From the NCBI RefSeq assembly GCF_019279795.1, contig NC_056733.1, positions 1,422,362,052 to 1,422,426,051 on the forward strand: a DNA stretch of 64,000 nucleotides. Direction: 5' to 3'. Positions 32,598 to 43,370 of this stretch are shown here, in pieces (position 1 is the stretch's first letter; the number at the start of each line of letters is the position of its first letter). Below the pieces are notes generated by a model, which made no database searches, was not told where the DNA came from, and saw only the letters and a list, made by a program, of their open reading frames with translations. This DNA comes from Protopterus annectens (lineage: Eukaryota; Chordata; Ceratodontiformes; Protopteridae). Both the position numbers and the translations under genes were made by a program.

Positions 32598-32615
32598 GTG
32601 AAACACGAAGAACAT

Positions 32616-34160
32616 TGTAGAGTCCCTGTAATCACAACTACGCAGGTAAAAGCTGCACTCTCTAAAGCCAAAAACACAGCATCCATGGGACTGGACAACA
32701 TCCCAGGCTGCATTTTACACGAACTTCAGAACGAACTGGCTCCCCACCTAAGCACCCTGTTCAATAACAGCCTCGCATCAGGCTTTGTGCCCAGTGAATG
32801 GCGCAGAGCAACAGTTATCCCACTCCACAAAGGGGGAGCCACAACTGATCCCAGGAATTATCACCTAATTAGTCTGACGAGCCTGGTCTGCAAGGCCATG
32901 GAACGTATCATCATGGAACTTTTAAACAAAGACATTGGTAACCTCCAAACTCTGGATCCCACCCAGTTCGGGTTTGTGAAAGGCAGATCATGCCTCCTGA
33001 ACCTGATTGACTTCTTTGAGGCAGTCACCAAAGCTGTACATGAGGGTAAGGTGGTTCACACAGCCTATCTTGACCTCGCCAAGGCTTTCGACACCATCCT
33101 CCATTCTGGAATTCTAGCTAAACTCACTAAACTAGATATAAATCCCTAGGTCACAAGATGGGTTGCCAAGTGGCTCACTGACAGAACCCACACTGTAAAA
33201 GTTGCAGACTCCAAATCTGACCTCAAACCAGTGACAAGTGGAGTACCACAGGGTTCAGTCCTGGGACCTCTCCTGTTTGGTATCTACTTCTCTGAAGTAC
33301 AGGCTAACACAGAAGGCCTCTGGCTAATGAAGTTCGCAGATGAGTGAAAACTAGGAGCCATAGTAAAGTCCCCAAATGATGTGGACATCCTACAGAAGGG
33401 CCTCACTGAGACGCCTGGTGTCAGAACCATGGCCTCAAGCTCAATACCAAAAAGTGCAGTATCATCCCCTTTGGTAAAAATGCTGTACCCATGAACTACC
33501 ACATAGGCAGCAATTTACTTAACACCAAATGCGTGATGAGACCTTGGGACCCAGGTGGACAGTAGTCTCTCCTTTGACAGTCACATCGCCACAGTAGTCA
33601 GGAAGTACTTCTATGTGGCACACCTCAACATAAAAGGGTTCTCATCCAGGAAAAAAGAGGTCATTGTTCCCCTCTACTCGACACTCATTAGACCCATTGT
33701 AGAGTACAATGCCTCTTTTGGAATATACCTCACAAGACATCTGCAGCAGCTGGAAAGGCCACAGAAGTACCTCACAAAGAGGACTGGCTTCAAACAAATG
33801 CCCAACGCTGACCGTCTCAAAAAACTCCAGCTTTACTCCGTAGCATATCACCTACTCAGAGATGATCCCTGCCCAACATATAAAGTTATGTCAAACCCAG
33901 AGCTGTTGGACATGCTACACCTAAAGAAATCCCAATCCCTCAGAGCTGCACGCTCTAGGGACATAAACAGGACATGCTGAAGGGACAGATTCCTGTCCCA
34001 GAGACTTCCCATACTCTGGGACAGGCTACCCGTCTATGTCAAGCAAAGTTCTTCATTAGCACTCTTCAAGAAAAATCTTGATGAGTGGATGGGAAATAGG
34101 AAATACACCCCGGGGATCACTTCTTTGTCTCTGCTCGACAGTGGCACAGGAAAATAACTT
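32616..34160 (+). pseudogene. CR1-1 ORF2 reverse transcriptase, broken
   Basis: Resumes CR1-1 after DIRS B. The frame to 33149 holds KGRSCLLNLIDFFEAVTK and motif A (AYLDLAKAFDTI). A stop at 33147-33149 replaces a Tyr codon of CR1-2. The next stretch has SGVPQGSVLGPLLFG and the catalytic box as FADE followed by a stop, where CR1-2 has FADDCK. A deletion near 33415 shifts the frame, and the C-terminal part runs 33555-33980 (STLIRPIVEYNASFG, then RPQKYLTKR) to a stop before DRFLSQRLP. It is non-functional. Confidence 0.85.
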
Positions 34161-34245
34161 TCTTGGGTGGCGTAAGCCAGGGAACCTTGTTGGTTAGGCT
34201 TACGTAGGCCCTTGGGTCGATAGTCTAGTACCTATCTGTGAACCT

Positions 34246-34599
34246 AATTTAAAAAAAATGCTAGTTTCAGTCAAAATTAATTGATACAGCCTAAAATGGT
34301 ACTAGACAAGAAATAACAAACTGGTGAAAAATTCATACCAGAAATGTTTATAACTGCCCCAGAATTGAGATTTAAATGAAAAAAAAAAACATTTAAAATG
34401 CTGTAATCCTGGTCAATCACCTCAAGTAATCATAATCCCAAAGAACAAATGCCATATCAGCAAGCTATCCTGTCAAAACTTCCAAATGAAGCTTTTACTC
34501 AATGGGCCTTACTGTGTTAGTCAAAGTAAAACACAAGCATATACAACATCCATACTTCCAATTAGTTCTGGTTTAGGCACTTGGGCTTCAGGCCAGTTA
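34246..34599. repeat. Tandem repeat (about 216-bp period), right part, and spacer
   Basis: TGCTAGTTTCAGTC with the following 100 bases (GATACAG, ACTAGACAAGAAATAA, ACTGGTGAAAAATTC) matches 11001-11100 left of CR1-1. The repeat similarity fades after about 34370. No gene is seen. Confidence 0.4.
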
Positions 34600-35093
34600 T
34601 TTTACATTAAGAAGGTTCGTGGTCTGCACTCTTGTGGGAGAAGAGGCTGGACTCTGCCCTTCTGAGCTGGGAATTTCTGGTTAAAGGTTTATAGTGCCTG
34701 AATATTTGAACTGTATCTTACTGAAATTGGTACACATTGTTTGCTCTAGCATAGACTAGATCCAGGCCTGCTGAATCTAGCTTTGTTTATATGCTTGTTG
34801 TTTGTTTGCTTGTTATTTCCCTGGAAGCTAATTCCACCTGATACGCGGCTTCTCAGCGCTTCTGTGGATCCCTACTGATATCTGCATTGCTTACTGTACT
34901 AGTTCCTTGTTTCACTTGAAAGTTACTGTTTGTCGTTTTTGCATTTAGTTACTTGTAACACATTGCACTCAAGTTACCTGGCACTTGCTCACTAAAGCAA
35001 TTATATAAGTCAGCACTAAAAATTAAAAGCACTACACCCTCACTCCCCACTGGCCCTTGTTTTCAATTAAGGAATTCCCAATATTATTCTAGC

Positions 35094-36019
35094 ATGTCCA
35101 AAGGTCAGTTGTCAATCTCCTCTCCAGTCCAGCTGGTGAATCTGGGAATCTTGAGGCAATGTTATAACTGCCTCATGTACACAGACAACCCTCTCCTCCT
35201 CCCACATAACACAAATACTTGCGAGAGATGCAGCTATTTAGCCAAACTGGAGGCTGAGCTCTCTCAACTCAGGACTGGCAAGACCAGACAGGAGAAGGCA
35301 ACTACACACACCACAAAACCAGCCTCACATAATGCTACCACACCACTGACTCAAACACATAAACACGCAAAGACATACTCGGAGGCTCTGAGTAAAAATT
35401 TACCTAAACAGCAGAGGCCTCCAAAGCAGACACCCAAACAACTGCTACCTCAAGACTCCCCACAAGCAACACATAAACCACAAAAGCAGTGTGCAAAGCA
35501 GTCACAGCCCTTAAGGCCAAATACAACACCAAACATACTTATCATAGGTGACTCCATAGTCAGACACACTGACGTCCCACTCACCAGACTGAACAAGGAG
35601 AGGGTCACAGTAAGCTGCCTATCGGGCGCTAGAATCCGCCACATAACACAAGCACTCGGGTCACTCCACGGCAAGTACAAATATGACACAGTCATTGTCC
35701 ATGCTGGTGTGAACGACCTGAGACGTACCTCCCTGGACTACATGAAAAGAGACATAGAGGAGCTCTCTGATTATGTAGCCCAGGCAGGTATGACCCTGAC
35801 CCGAGCAGTATCCTTCCTTCACCAAGAATGATGCCACAATATAGAGACAAGATGATCAGCTTTAACAACTGGCTTAATGTCTGGTGTCATTCAAAGGGGA
35901 TCCAGTGTCTGTCTGCCTGGGATGACATGCTTGACAAGCCACGCTGCTTCGCAAGGGACGGCTTGCACCTGTCACCCCTGGGATTCCGGATATTGGCTAA
36001 GGCTCTTGCCACCCCATAG
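35094..36019 (+). pseudogene. CR1-2 ORF1: zinc-binding and SGNH esterase domains, one frameshift
   Basis: Frame 35094-35831 followed by 35828-36019. The N-terminus has two cysteine pairs (Cys23/26 and Cys43/46), then a Leu/Glu-rich coil. A Lys/Gln/Pro/Thr-rich linker follows, then an SGNH hydrolase: block I LIIGDSIVRHT (nucleophile Ser154), block III HAGVNDL (Asn207). Block V, DGLHLSPLGF, with the Asp-x-x-His pair is in the second frame. ORF1 proteins of CR1 elements are known to carry such an esterase beside a zinc finger. A single shift near 35825 splits it. The role in retrotransposition is probably RNA or lipid binding; that is family knowledge, not shown here. Confidence 0.85.
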
Positions 36020-36091
36020 TGCCTTTTTAGGCAAGGCTCAAATTCTAAACCTACCACCCTAGAAAACAAAAATGGGAAGAAACTGAGGGTA

Positions 36092-36720
36092 ATGCTGCTC
36101 AATGCCAGAAGTCTAAATCTCAAAATGCACGCACTCGAGGCCCTTCTCAGTATGGAGAACATCGATGTCTGTGCTGTAACTGAAACCTGGTTCAAGGCTC
36201 CTGAGAGCACCCCGGCACTACTAGGTTTTACCTCATATCATGCGTTCCAGCCCCAAAACCCGGACCACACCACAAAAGGGGGGGGTGTATCCATATTCAT
36301 AAAGGATACCCACACCTCCAGGTTGGTGGCAACGCACGAAGCTTCGGAAACCATCCAGGTGCAACTAACCATAGGCAAAACTGCTCTACAAAAATTGTAG
36401 CATGCTACAGGCCACCCTCTCAAACTCAGGAACCCCACACAGCCTTCCTGAAGACACTGGAGGGTATAAATGCATCTCCAAACACCATCATATTGGGTGA
36501 CTTCAACTACCCGAATATAGACTGGGAACATTACTCAAGCCCTAACTTTCTAGCCCAACGGTTCCTGGAGTTCATAAATTCAAATGCCATGAACAGCTAG
36601 TCACTGTTCCCACGAGAGGAGAAAATATACTAGATCTCATTATCACAAACATGGGGACAAAATGCTCCACACCGAAGTATATCCCTCATTGGTGAGATCT
36701 GATCATAAACTAATCTCACT
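36092..36720 (+). pseudogene. CR1-2 ORF2 endonuclease domain, frameshifted
   Basis: APE-type endonuclease. It begins near VMLLNARSLNLKMHALEALL with TETWF in the first 309 bases (36092-36400). After a shift near 36395 it continues in other frames with LGDFNYPNIDW (about 36493-36525), LDLIITN and SDHKLISLEI (36690-36725). These are the conserved GDFN and SDH blocks of LINE endonucleases. It would nick target DNA to prime reverse transcription. At least two breaks. Confidence 0.85.
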
Positions 36721-38887
36721 GGAAATCCACATCCCGCCCCCACCCCAAACAAAAAAGACCACAGTGAAGAACTTCTCTAAAGCAAACTTCACACTACTCA
36801 AGACTGGTGTGGTATCCTTCAAGGCCCCTGAGCCAGTGGAAACCACAACCCAAGCTGCAGAAGCCCTTACAAATGCCTTCTATGAACACCTCCAGGACTG
36901 CATGGATCAGGCAATCCCAAATAAAACCAAGACTCTTTCCACAAAGGGAAAACGTCCAGTCTGGTGGACCCCAGCCATTAACAAACTTTACAATAAGAGG
37001 AGAAAGCTATTACATGATAGAACAAAATCCATAAAAGGGAAGTCACCCCTGATCATTATTAGTAAAAAAATACGAGCACTCATAAAATCAACTAAGGCCA
37101 ATTTTGAGAGAAAAATTGCCATGGATTCAAAGGACAATCATAAGGCCTTTTTCAGCTATGTTAGGAACCTGGGTGGAACTCCCAGATATGCTCAGAATTG
37201 GTCCAAAATGATACAAAAAATCACTGAACCCACAGACATTGCCAACATACTGGCAGACAGGTTCAGTGCAAACTTCACCCCTCTCTCCCCCCCTAAAGGA
37301 GAGATAACTATCCCAGTGGAGTGTAGCCTCCCAGACATCTCAAATGCGCAGGTGAAAGCTGCTCTCTAAAGCTAAAAACACAGCATCAATGGGACCGGAT
37401 GGTGTCCCCGGCTGTGTGCTACATGAGCTAAATGAGGAATTAAACCTGCACATAACGCAGCTGTTTAATCTCAGCCTTACCACAGGATACGTGCCCAAGG
37501 AGTGGCGTACGGCAACTGTGGTCCCACTCCACAAAGGCGGTGCCTCTACGGACCCTGGTAATTACCACCCCATAAGCTTAACAAGTCTAGTCTGCAAAGC
37601 TATGGAGAGGATCATAATGGAGCTCATAAACAAAGATATAGGGGACTTGCAGACATTGGACCTGACCCAGTTTGGCTTCGTCAAGGGCAGATCATGCCTT
37701 TTGAACTTGGTCGACTTCTTCGAAACAGTCACCAAGGTCATTGATTAGGGAAAGGCAGTCCATACAGCCTACCTTGACCTTGCAAAGGCTTTCGACACAA
37801 TACCCCACTCGGGTATTGTAGAAAAACTTACCAGCTTAAATGTAAACCCATATGTCACAAAATGGGTTGCAAACTGGCTTAAGGACAGAACCCACAGGGT
37901 TAGAGTTGCTGGCGCTATGTCAGACTCCAAGCCAGTCACAAGTGGTGTCCCACAGGGCTCGGTCCTTGGCCCCCTATTGTTCGGCATCTACTTCTCAGAA
38001 GTACAGGCCAACATGGGAGGACTTTGGCTGACAAAGTTTGCTGACGACTGTAAACTGGGCGCCATAGTGGAAAGTGCATCGGACACGGATATCCTTCAGA
38101 AGGGAATCACGGAAACAGATAGCTGGTGCCAGAGCCATGGCCTGAAGTTAAACGCCAAAAAATGTATAGTCATACCCTTTGGGAAAAACAAGGTAACCCC
38201 AAGCTACCATATAGGTGGCAATCCACTAAGCACAGAAGAGGTTATCAGGGACCTGGGGACCCAGGTTGACAGTGGCCTTTCTTTTGACACTCACATTGCT
38301 AAAGTGGTTAGAAAGACCTTCTACATTGCCCACCTGATCATGAAGGGATTCACATCCAGATCTAGTGAGGTCATTGTTCCCTGTACTCTTCACTTATCAG
38401 ACCAATGATCGAGTACAATGCCCCATTCGGGATGCATCTCACCCGACATCTGCAGCAATTGGAGAGACCCCAAAAGTTCCTCACCAAAAGGATAAAGGGA
38501 CTCCAAAATCTGTCATATGCTGCCAGATTGAAGAAACTCCAGCTCTATTCAGTTGCATACCGTCTGCTCAGAGGTGACATGTGCCTGACATACAAGGCCA
38601 TGTCCAACCCGGAATTAATGGACATGCTCCACCTCAAAAAATCCAAATCCACCAAAACCACTAGAGCAAGCAACTTAAACCTTAGCACAGATATAAATAG
38701 GACGTTCTGGAGGGATAGATTTATCACTCAGAGACTCCCTATGCTGTGGAATAAAATCCCGGTCCATGTGAGGCAGAGCACCTCGCTGGCTCTGTTCAAG
38801 AGAAATCTTGACCTGTGGATGGGAGATCGTAGGGTTATCCCGGGAATCATCTCTGTGTCACTGCTGGACAGAGGCGCAACAAACTAA
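36662..38887 (+). pseudogene. CR1-2 ORF2 linker and reverse transcriptase, three breaks
   Basis: The linker frame 36662-37369 ends by a 2-base deletion (AAGCTGCTCTCTAAAG, where CR1-1 has two more bases). The RT frame runs 37389-38408 with motifs FGFVKGRSCLLNLV, AYLDLAKAFDTIP, SGVPQGSVLGPLLFG and catalytic KFADDCKLG. It has one nonsense codon at 37746-37748 (TAG, where CR1-1 has GAG). One lost C near 38382 shifts the frame, and the C-terminal part continues at 38405-38887, with FWRDRFITQRLPMLW. Catalytic residues are intact, so inactivation is recent compared with CR1-3. Confidence 0.9.
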
Positions 38888-38997
38888 TGGGCACAGTATT
38901 TTTTCATACAAGGGGTGGCGTAAGCCACAAAAATTTGGGCTAGGCTTATAAATGCCTTAGGGCAGATAGCCTAGTATAAACCTATGAACCTATGAAC

Positions 38998-39359
38998 ATT
39001 TCTAATCAGAATAAAAAAAAAAGTCAAAATAGCAGAATACACTATTCAAGCACCAATACAAAAAGCAAGGGAGGAAATAAAAACCCAAAAGGGTTTCTTG
39101 TCTGAGCTTATCAACTGGACTATGCAGAAAAAGCAGCAGTCTTCTCAGAGATCCTTCTCTTACTGTGGCACTAGAAAACTGAAAGGGTCCTGTCTGTGGC
39201 AAAAATACATATTGCGTGGAAATGATCAGTGTAAGTGACCAAAACACATCTATTCATTTACATTGATAAAACATAAAGTTTACTTTAACAGAGCACTTTG
39301 CAGCATTTTATTCGGATTCTGCAAAGTGACCGACTAAAGTAAAATCAATAAAATGAATG
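38998..39359. other. Spacer with DIRS G right-end remnant
   Basis: The 26-bp inverted match to 5369-5394 lies at 39171-39196. The rest of the stretch shows no gene or nameable repeat. Confidence 0.4.
39171..39196. repeat. Inverted partner of 5369-5394 (putative right ITR remnant of DIRS G)
   Basis: Perfect 26-base inverted match beginning CTAGAAAACTGAAAGGGTCC. Flanks do not match further, so the outer ITR was lost or has diverged. Confidence 0.5.
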
Positions 39360-39840
39360 CAATCCTTTGTGTGTATGTATGAAGGGAAATATATAAAGAA
39401 GGGAAAATGTTTGGTGAATGACTCAGTTTGGAATCCATTTTGCTTGGAGATGATTTCTGATTGTTTTTGATTATCTATTTTCAACCAACTAAAACTGACG
39501 TGAGTACTGCTAACGCAGAAAGTTCGAATGTGGAAGCTTGGAACTTGCGCCTGATATGGAAAGGTGCAGATAAGGGATCATCAGATTCTTAGTTAGCAAA
39601 AATAATGCAAAGGTGTTCAGTTTTAATTGGTCAGTGACTACAGTTTAATAGACACAATATATATTTCTGTCTATATGTAAAAACAACAAGCAGTTTCACT
39701 CTTTTATATTATCATGGGGATAAGATCTTGACTGCTTAGTCTCCCACATATGTATGCTCTCTGCAATAAACAAGACTATTCTTCTCTGCTGAACTGTGGT
39801 GCCAAAAATTATTTTGCACCCTGATAGTTTGGCCTTGCAT
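39360..39840 (+). mobile_element. Possible LTR of an old retrovirus-like element
   Basis: Weak but ordered signals on the plus strand: a start near TGTGTGTATGTATG, a TATA-like TTATATTA near 39703, AATAAA at about 39766, and TGGTGCC near 39797, which could be a primer-binding or U5 remnant. A gag-like remnant follows at 41100-42050 in the same orientation. No second LTR is found, and neither edge is certain. Confidence 0.3.
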
Positions 39841-39984
39841 CCTGGATCTTGCAGTTTGTGAGTTTCTGCAGCAGACGTCACACCTGGGCCCAATCTCAAC
39901 AGGGTTTTTCTGTCTGGTGAGTTTCTGGTGTACCAGCAAACAACCATAGTTTGAGGTCTCTACAGATGAGCTTTTGCCAATATA

Positions 39985-40180
39985 AATTTTTCCAACACAA
40001 AAATTGTATGAGAGTGGGTTAAAATTATACGAGGTTGGGTTAAAATTGTACAAGAGTGGTGCCTAATCACACACAAAAAAAACAAGGACAAAGTTTCTTT
40101 GAATGTAAGGGATTGGTGTTTAATCACAAAAAACAATAAGAAAATATTTCCTTAGTTGCATGAGAGTGGGTCAATCATAA
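39985..40180. repeat. Degenerate short tandem repeats
   Basis: Units like TTGTATGAGAGTGGGTTAAA, TTATACGAGGTTGGGTTAAA and TTGTACAAGAGTGG follow each other near 40000-40060, with an echo (TTGCATGAGAGTGGGTCAAT) near 40155. Period about 21 bases. The surrounding 39841-41100 shows no convincing gene. Confidence 0.5.
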
Positions 40181-41099
40181 TTGCACATAAAAATTTTTTT
40201 TAGGTGTGCAAATGTGTAATATTATTGTATTAAAAATAAAATGAGTACGAATGTGTGTGTACAAAAAAAGAGCTGGAGTTTGGAACACTAGCAAGACATA
40301 TGTTTAATAAATATTGTCAAGACAGCTGTAATTATACTTGGTAAAATAGTCTGAGCTCACTAAAAATTAGAGTGAGTTACAGTTCCTAATTGGTGGAAGT
40401 TTTGACAAGGTTATTTAAAAGTCTTTTACAAAATTAAAATAGTACCTGCCTCTTGATGGTCAGCTTTTAATGACCGACAGAAAAAAAGTAAAAGTAAGAA
40501 AATGGAATTTGTTGCCGGAAATCTAAAATATAATTCAGTGAGATTAAAACACAGTTGCGGGCAGCTAATAGGACAGTAACTATATTACAAAATGTGCAAA
40601 AAATAAATCTCATGGTACCTGGGTCTCTATCCCCTACAACAGCTCCAAAAAAATTAAAAGGTAATTCAGCCCAATTTCTTTGACTGTGACTGGCCTCGGA
40701 TTCCTTCAGTCCCATCTCTATTGTATCACCATTCTGCTTTTTAAGAAGCAGATAACCCTCCCTCGATAAAAGGGCAGGTGCAAAAACAGTTCGCAAATAG
40801 CTCACTTACTATTTCTAGTAACACCTCCCAAGTTACTCCCAGCACTTCTGCTTATCCCCAAGGATCAGTTTATAGCACAATATTTCAACAGCAACACACT
40901 GTTTAACATTTAGATCAACTGTTAATGAAAACAGCAAATAAGGGTAAACAGTTCTATACAAAAATGCACCTGAAACAAAGTATACTGGTAAATTAAAATG
41001 ATTTGGCAGTAAAAGTTCCCCGTCAAAAAGAACTACATTACTAAAGCTTAAAAAGTTAGCCATGCAGTTTCCAACAGTCATTGACAGAGGACAATATAA

Positions 41100-42050
41100 A
41101 TGAAATTCACCTCCTAAACAAAGTTTTAAGAATGCACCAGATTCCAAGTCATCCTCTGATACTGACAACCTCCCCACTAATATGCCATCTGATACTCAGA
41201 TTCATCCTTTGACAGAGGCACCTAATCCCACTGAAGCACAGGTCGGTGACAATAAACCTACCATAGGGGTAATATGCCTGTGGACTGTGACAGACTTTCA
41301 AACTATTACAGATTCTCTCCTTCCTATTCAAACACATTAAGCTAAATATGATAAAATTTTAAAGAGACATGTACTGTTGCAAAACCTTAGTATTAAAGCT
41401 TTAAAAGCAGTCTTGAAAGCTTCCACGTCCCCTAAGGTCATAAAAATGTATGAAAAAAAAAAAATCAGCAATAGGAGACAATCCAGAACACACAGATGAT
41501 CATTTTGTAACTGAAAACAATTACCACACCATGTCCCCAACACCTAATTGGCCATGAATTAAGACTATTGTACAGAGAACATGTCTACTGACGCATACTC
41601 CCAGTGTATGACCGATGTGTTCAAAGCCTTTTCTGAACATCCAGAACTAGCAAAAGGAGCAGCAGCCAGTGGACTGTCAACTGCCTTTGTACAAAACTTA
41701 TTACCATCAAATAAGAACAAATTAAAAAAAAAAGTTTTATCTGGCAGACAATATAGTGAGAAAAAGGAACAAAAGAAACTAGTAGATGTCCAGCTTCAAC
41801 AGTGATTCTTGGGGATGGGGGTGGAGGAAAATAAATCGCAAAGGCAGAGGTTGATTTAAATTTTTTTTCCACACCAAACCCCAGGATAACATCCGCAAAA
41901 TGTTTACCCTACCACTTCACAGATTCAGCAGCACTAGCAATATATCAGCCCATTTTAATTGTGGTCATTATGGACTTCGGTGCAAAAAAATGCCCTCTCT
42001 CTCAAATAGATTAATCTTTTCAGCCAACCATTCCACTAATGTCCAACTAC
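41100..42050 (+). pseudogene. gag-like remnant of an LTR / retrovirus-like element
   Basis: Plus-strand fragments in several frames. A Ser/Asp-rich patch at about 41135-41185 is followed by a stretch ending in Lys repeats. The frame 41581-41805 has a capsid-like block GAAASGLSTAFVQNLL, resembling the major-homology surroundings of retroviral-type gag. A short Trp/Arg/Gly-rich piece comes next, and near 41950-42000 a decayed zinc knuckle with Cys, His and Cys in the spacing FNCGHYGLRC. The order (capsid, basic region, knuckle) fits gag. No pol is recognised. Many stops. This is an old copy that I only describe. Confidence 0.4.
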
Positions 42051-42170
42051 CTCAAGAATATGTAAAATCACCTAATCTTTTTCTCTTCACACAATTTTGC
42101 AAATCTGACTTATGTATATTGGAGTCATTTATTAAAAAGAACATTCACAATATTAATATTAAATAAATGC

Positions 42171-42812
42171 CAGCAAAATAAGAATGCTGGCATTCATATG
42201 TGGGATATTATGGTACAGCAAGGGAGAGGGATTTGCCCTTTCCCACTGTTGTGTAAATATTGGTGTTAGTATATACAAGTAGCAGGGGTGTTTTTTTTTT
42301 TTTAAATTAAATTGTTTTCAGTCTTTTGTCAATGTTTTGGCATTTTGAATAATTTTATGATCAATTAAATGAAACAGATTCATATATATGTATACATGTG
42401 TACATACCACAAACACGTGTGTAATTTGTGTATGCTATTGTAGTACGCCTTTATTGGAGCTGCCAGAATGAGCCTTTACGTGCCTCAGGGTGCAGAATAA
42501 AAGTGCTCCACACTTGGAGGAAAGTGGTTGGAGGGTAGTAGTGCTGCGAAGATGCAAAACATTCTGCTAAACAGCAACCTTTAATATTAAGCTAACCAAA
42601 CACATGGTGAAATTACCCATACATAGAAATGCAGCACATTTTATTCTTACTGATCAAGCCTTAAGGGTATTGCACAGGCATTTTTAAAGTACATTTACCT
42701 CTGCATTAGTGAATCAAACTGTTAAAACTCACACTTATGCAGTTCAACACAAGTATTAATGGAAAATCTGAAAAAGACATCAGTCAACAAATGCTGAAAA
42801 CCAAAACAAGAC
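42171..42812. other. Spacer before DIRS F, no gene seen
   Basis: AT-rich with a T run at about 42292-42303. No recognisable coding or repeat signal. Confidence 0.45.
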
Positions 42813-42860
42813 AAAGTACAGTTTTGTACCTACCATAAATGTAGATGTCCGAACAGGATT

Positions 42861-43030
42861 GCATCTGCAGTCCTTAGAAATGGGTTGTCCTGTCGTCAGG
42901 CAGCCCTTCGGTCGGCCGGATTCCAAAGTCTGGGTCTGTCCTCGGCTGGTGTCGCACTTCACCCGTCATAGCTGCAGTTCTTTGGGTATAAAGGCATCAG
43001 CCGACACCATTTTCCTCAGTGTTTCTTGCC
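42861..43030. repeat. Left ITR of DIRS F
   Basis: Inverted match to 48240-48412. It has TATAAAG at 42987-42993 in the antisense direction. About five bases (ACGTC region) are missing compared with the right ITR. Confidence 0.85.
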
Positions 43031-43233
43031 CCAGATGCCAGTTGCCCTCTTGGATAGCTAAATTTTGGATAAATGCCAATGTTTCCAAATAGTAGAAGGC
43101 AAACACAAAAAAAAAATAATCATGTATGTACATATATACAAACAAATACACCATAAGAGATCCCCCCCAGCTAGCTATTAGGTGGGCAAATACCCTAGGA
43201 ATACCACAGAGGGGAAGGAGGGTGGGTAATCCT

Positions 43234-43330
43234 GACTGCAGATGCAATCCTGTTCGGACATCTACATTTATGGTAGGTACAAAACTGTACTATGTCCTTC
43301 AAGGATGCATCTGCAGTCCTTACAAATGGG
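43234..43330. repeat. ICR of DIRS F
   Basis: The private F block GCAATCCTGTTCGG, complementary to the left terminus, is joined at CTGTACTATGTCCTTC to the complement of the right terminus. Confidence 0.85.
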
Positions 43331-43370
43331 TAGAATACCATAGCCAAACTAGGGGAGGAGGAAGAAGAAA

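Larger units (their letters stand above)
11564..32615 (-). mobile_element. DIRS-type retrotransposon B (host of C, D and E)
   Basis: The net length is about 5.5 kb once 13966-29472 is taken out. The left end is AAAGCACAGTTGTGTAC at 11564; the right end is CACGAAGAACAT at 32615. Both ends abut CR1-1 sequence. The order on the minus strand is right ITR, gag, RT-RH, methyltransferase-like region, recombinase, ICR, left ITR. B is a separate subfamily: its ITR and proteins differ clearly from C, D and F and more mildly from E. Gag and RT hold many breaks, and its recombinase has lost two catalytic residues. Confidence 0.85.
11195..34245 (+). mobile_element. CR1-type LINE copy 1 (CR1-1), split by DIRS B
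   Basis: Left part 11195-11563 and right part 32616-34245, plus strand. The left part carries the WWSPAINKLYN block and the KDNHKAFYSYVKNL block that precede the RT in CR1-2. The right part resumes with QVKAALSKAKNTAS. Comparison with CR1-2 places the split within one short stretch, so the two parts are one element. 5'-truncated. It ends with the CR1-like tail GTCTAGTACCTATCTGTGAA near 34245. Confidence 0.85.
34600..38997 (+). mobile_element. CR1-type LINE copy 2 (CR1-2), near full length
   Basis: It has a presumed 5' leader (34600-35093), ORF1 with an esterase domain, and ORF2 with endonuclease and RT. The 3' UTR ends in the 8-base repeat CTATGAACCTATGAAC. Tandem 8-mer tails are a CR1 hallmark. 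The 5' edge is a guess from the loss of other repeat similarity. There is no clear target duplication. Confidence 0.85.
5192..39196 (-). mobile_element. Old decayed DIRS-type element G (outermost of the nest, probable span)
   Basis: The left part is clear: an end at 5192, an internal complementary region at 5581-5671, recombinase remnants at 5700-6934, RNase H at 7147-7338 and RT at 7503-8003, all minus strand in DIRS order. The right end is inferred. A 26-bp stretch of the left ITR (5369-5394) recurs inverted and perfect at 39171-39196. Everything between about 10750 and 39000 would then be later insertions (216-bp repeats, CR1-1 with DIRS B-E, CR1-2). The left half is well supported. The right boundary rests on the single 26-bp match. 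Confidence 0.5.
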
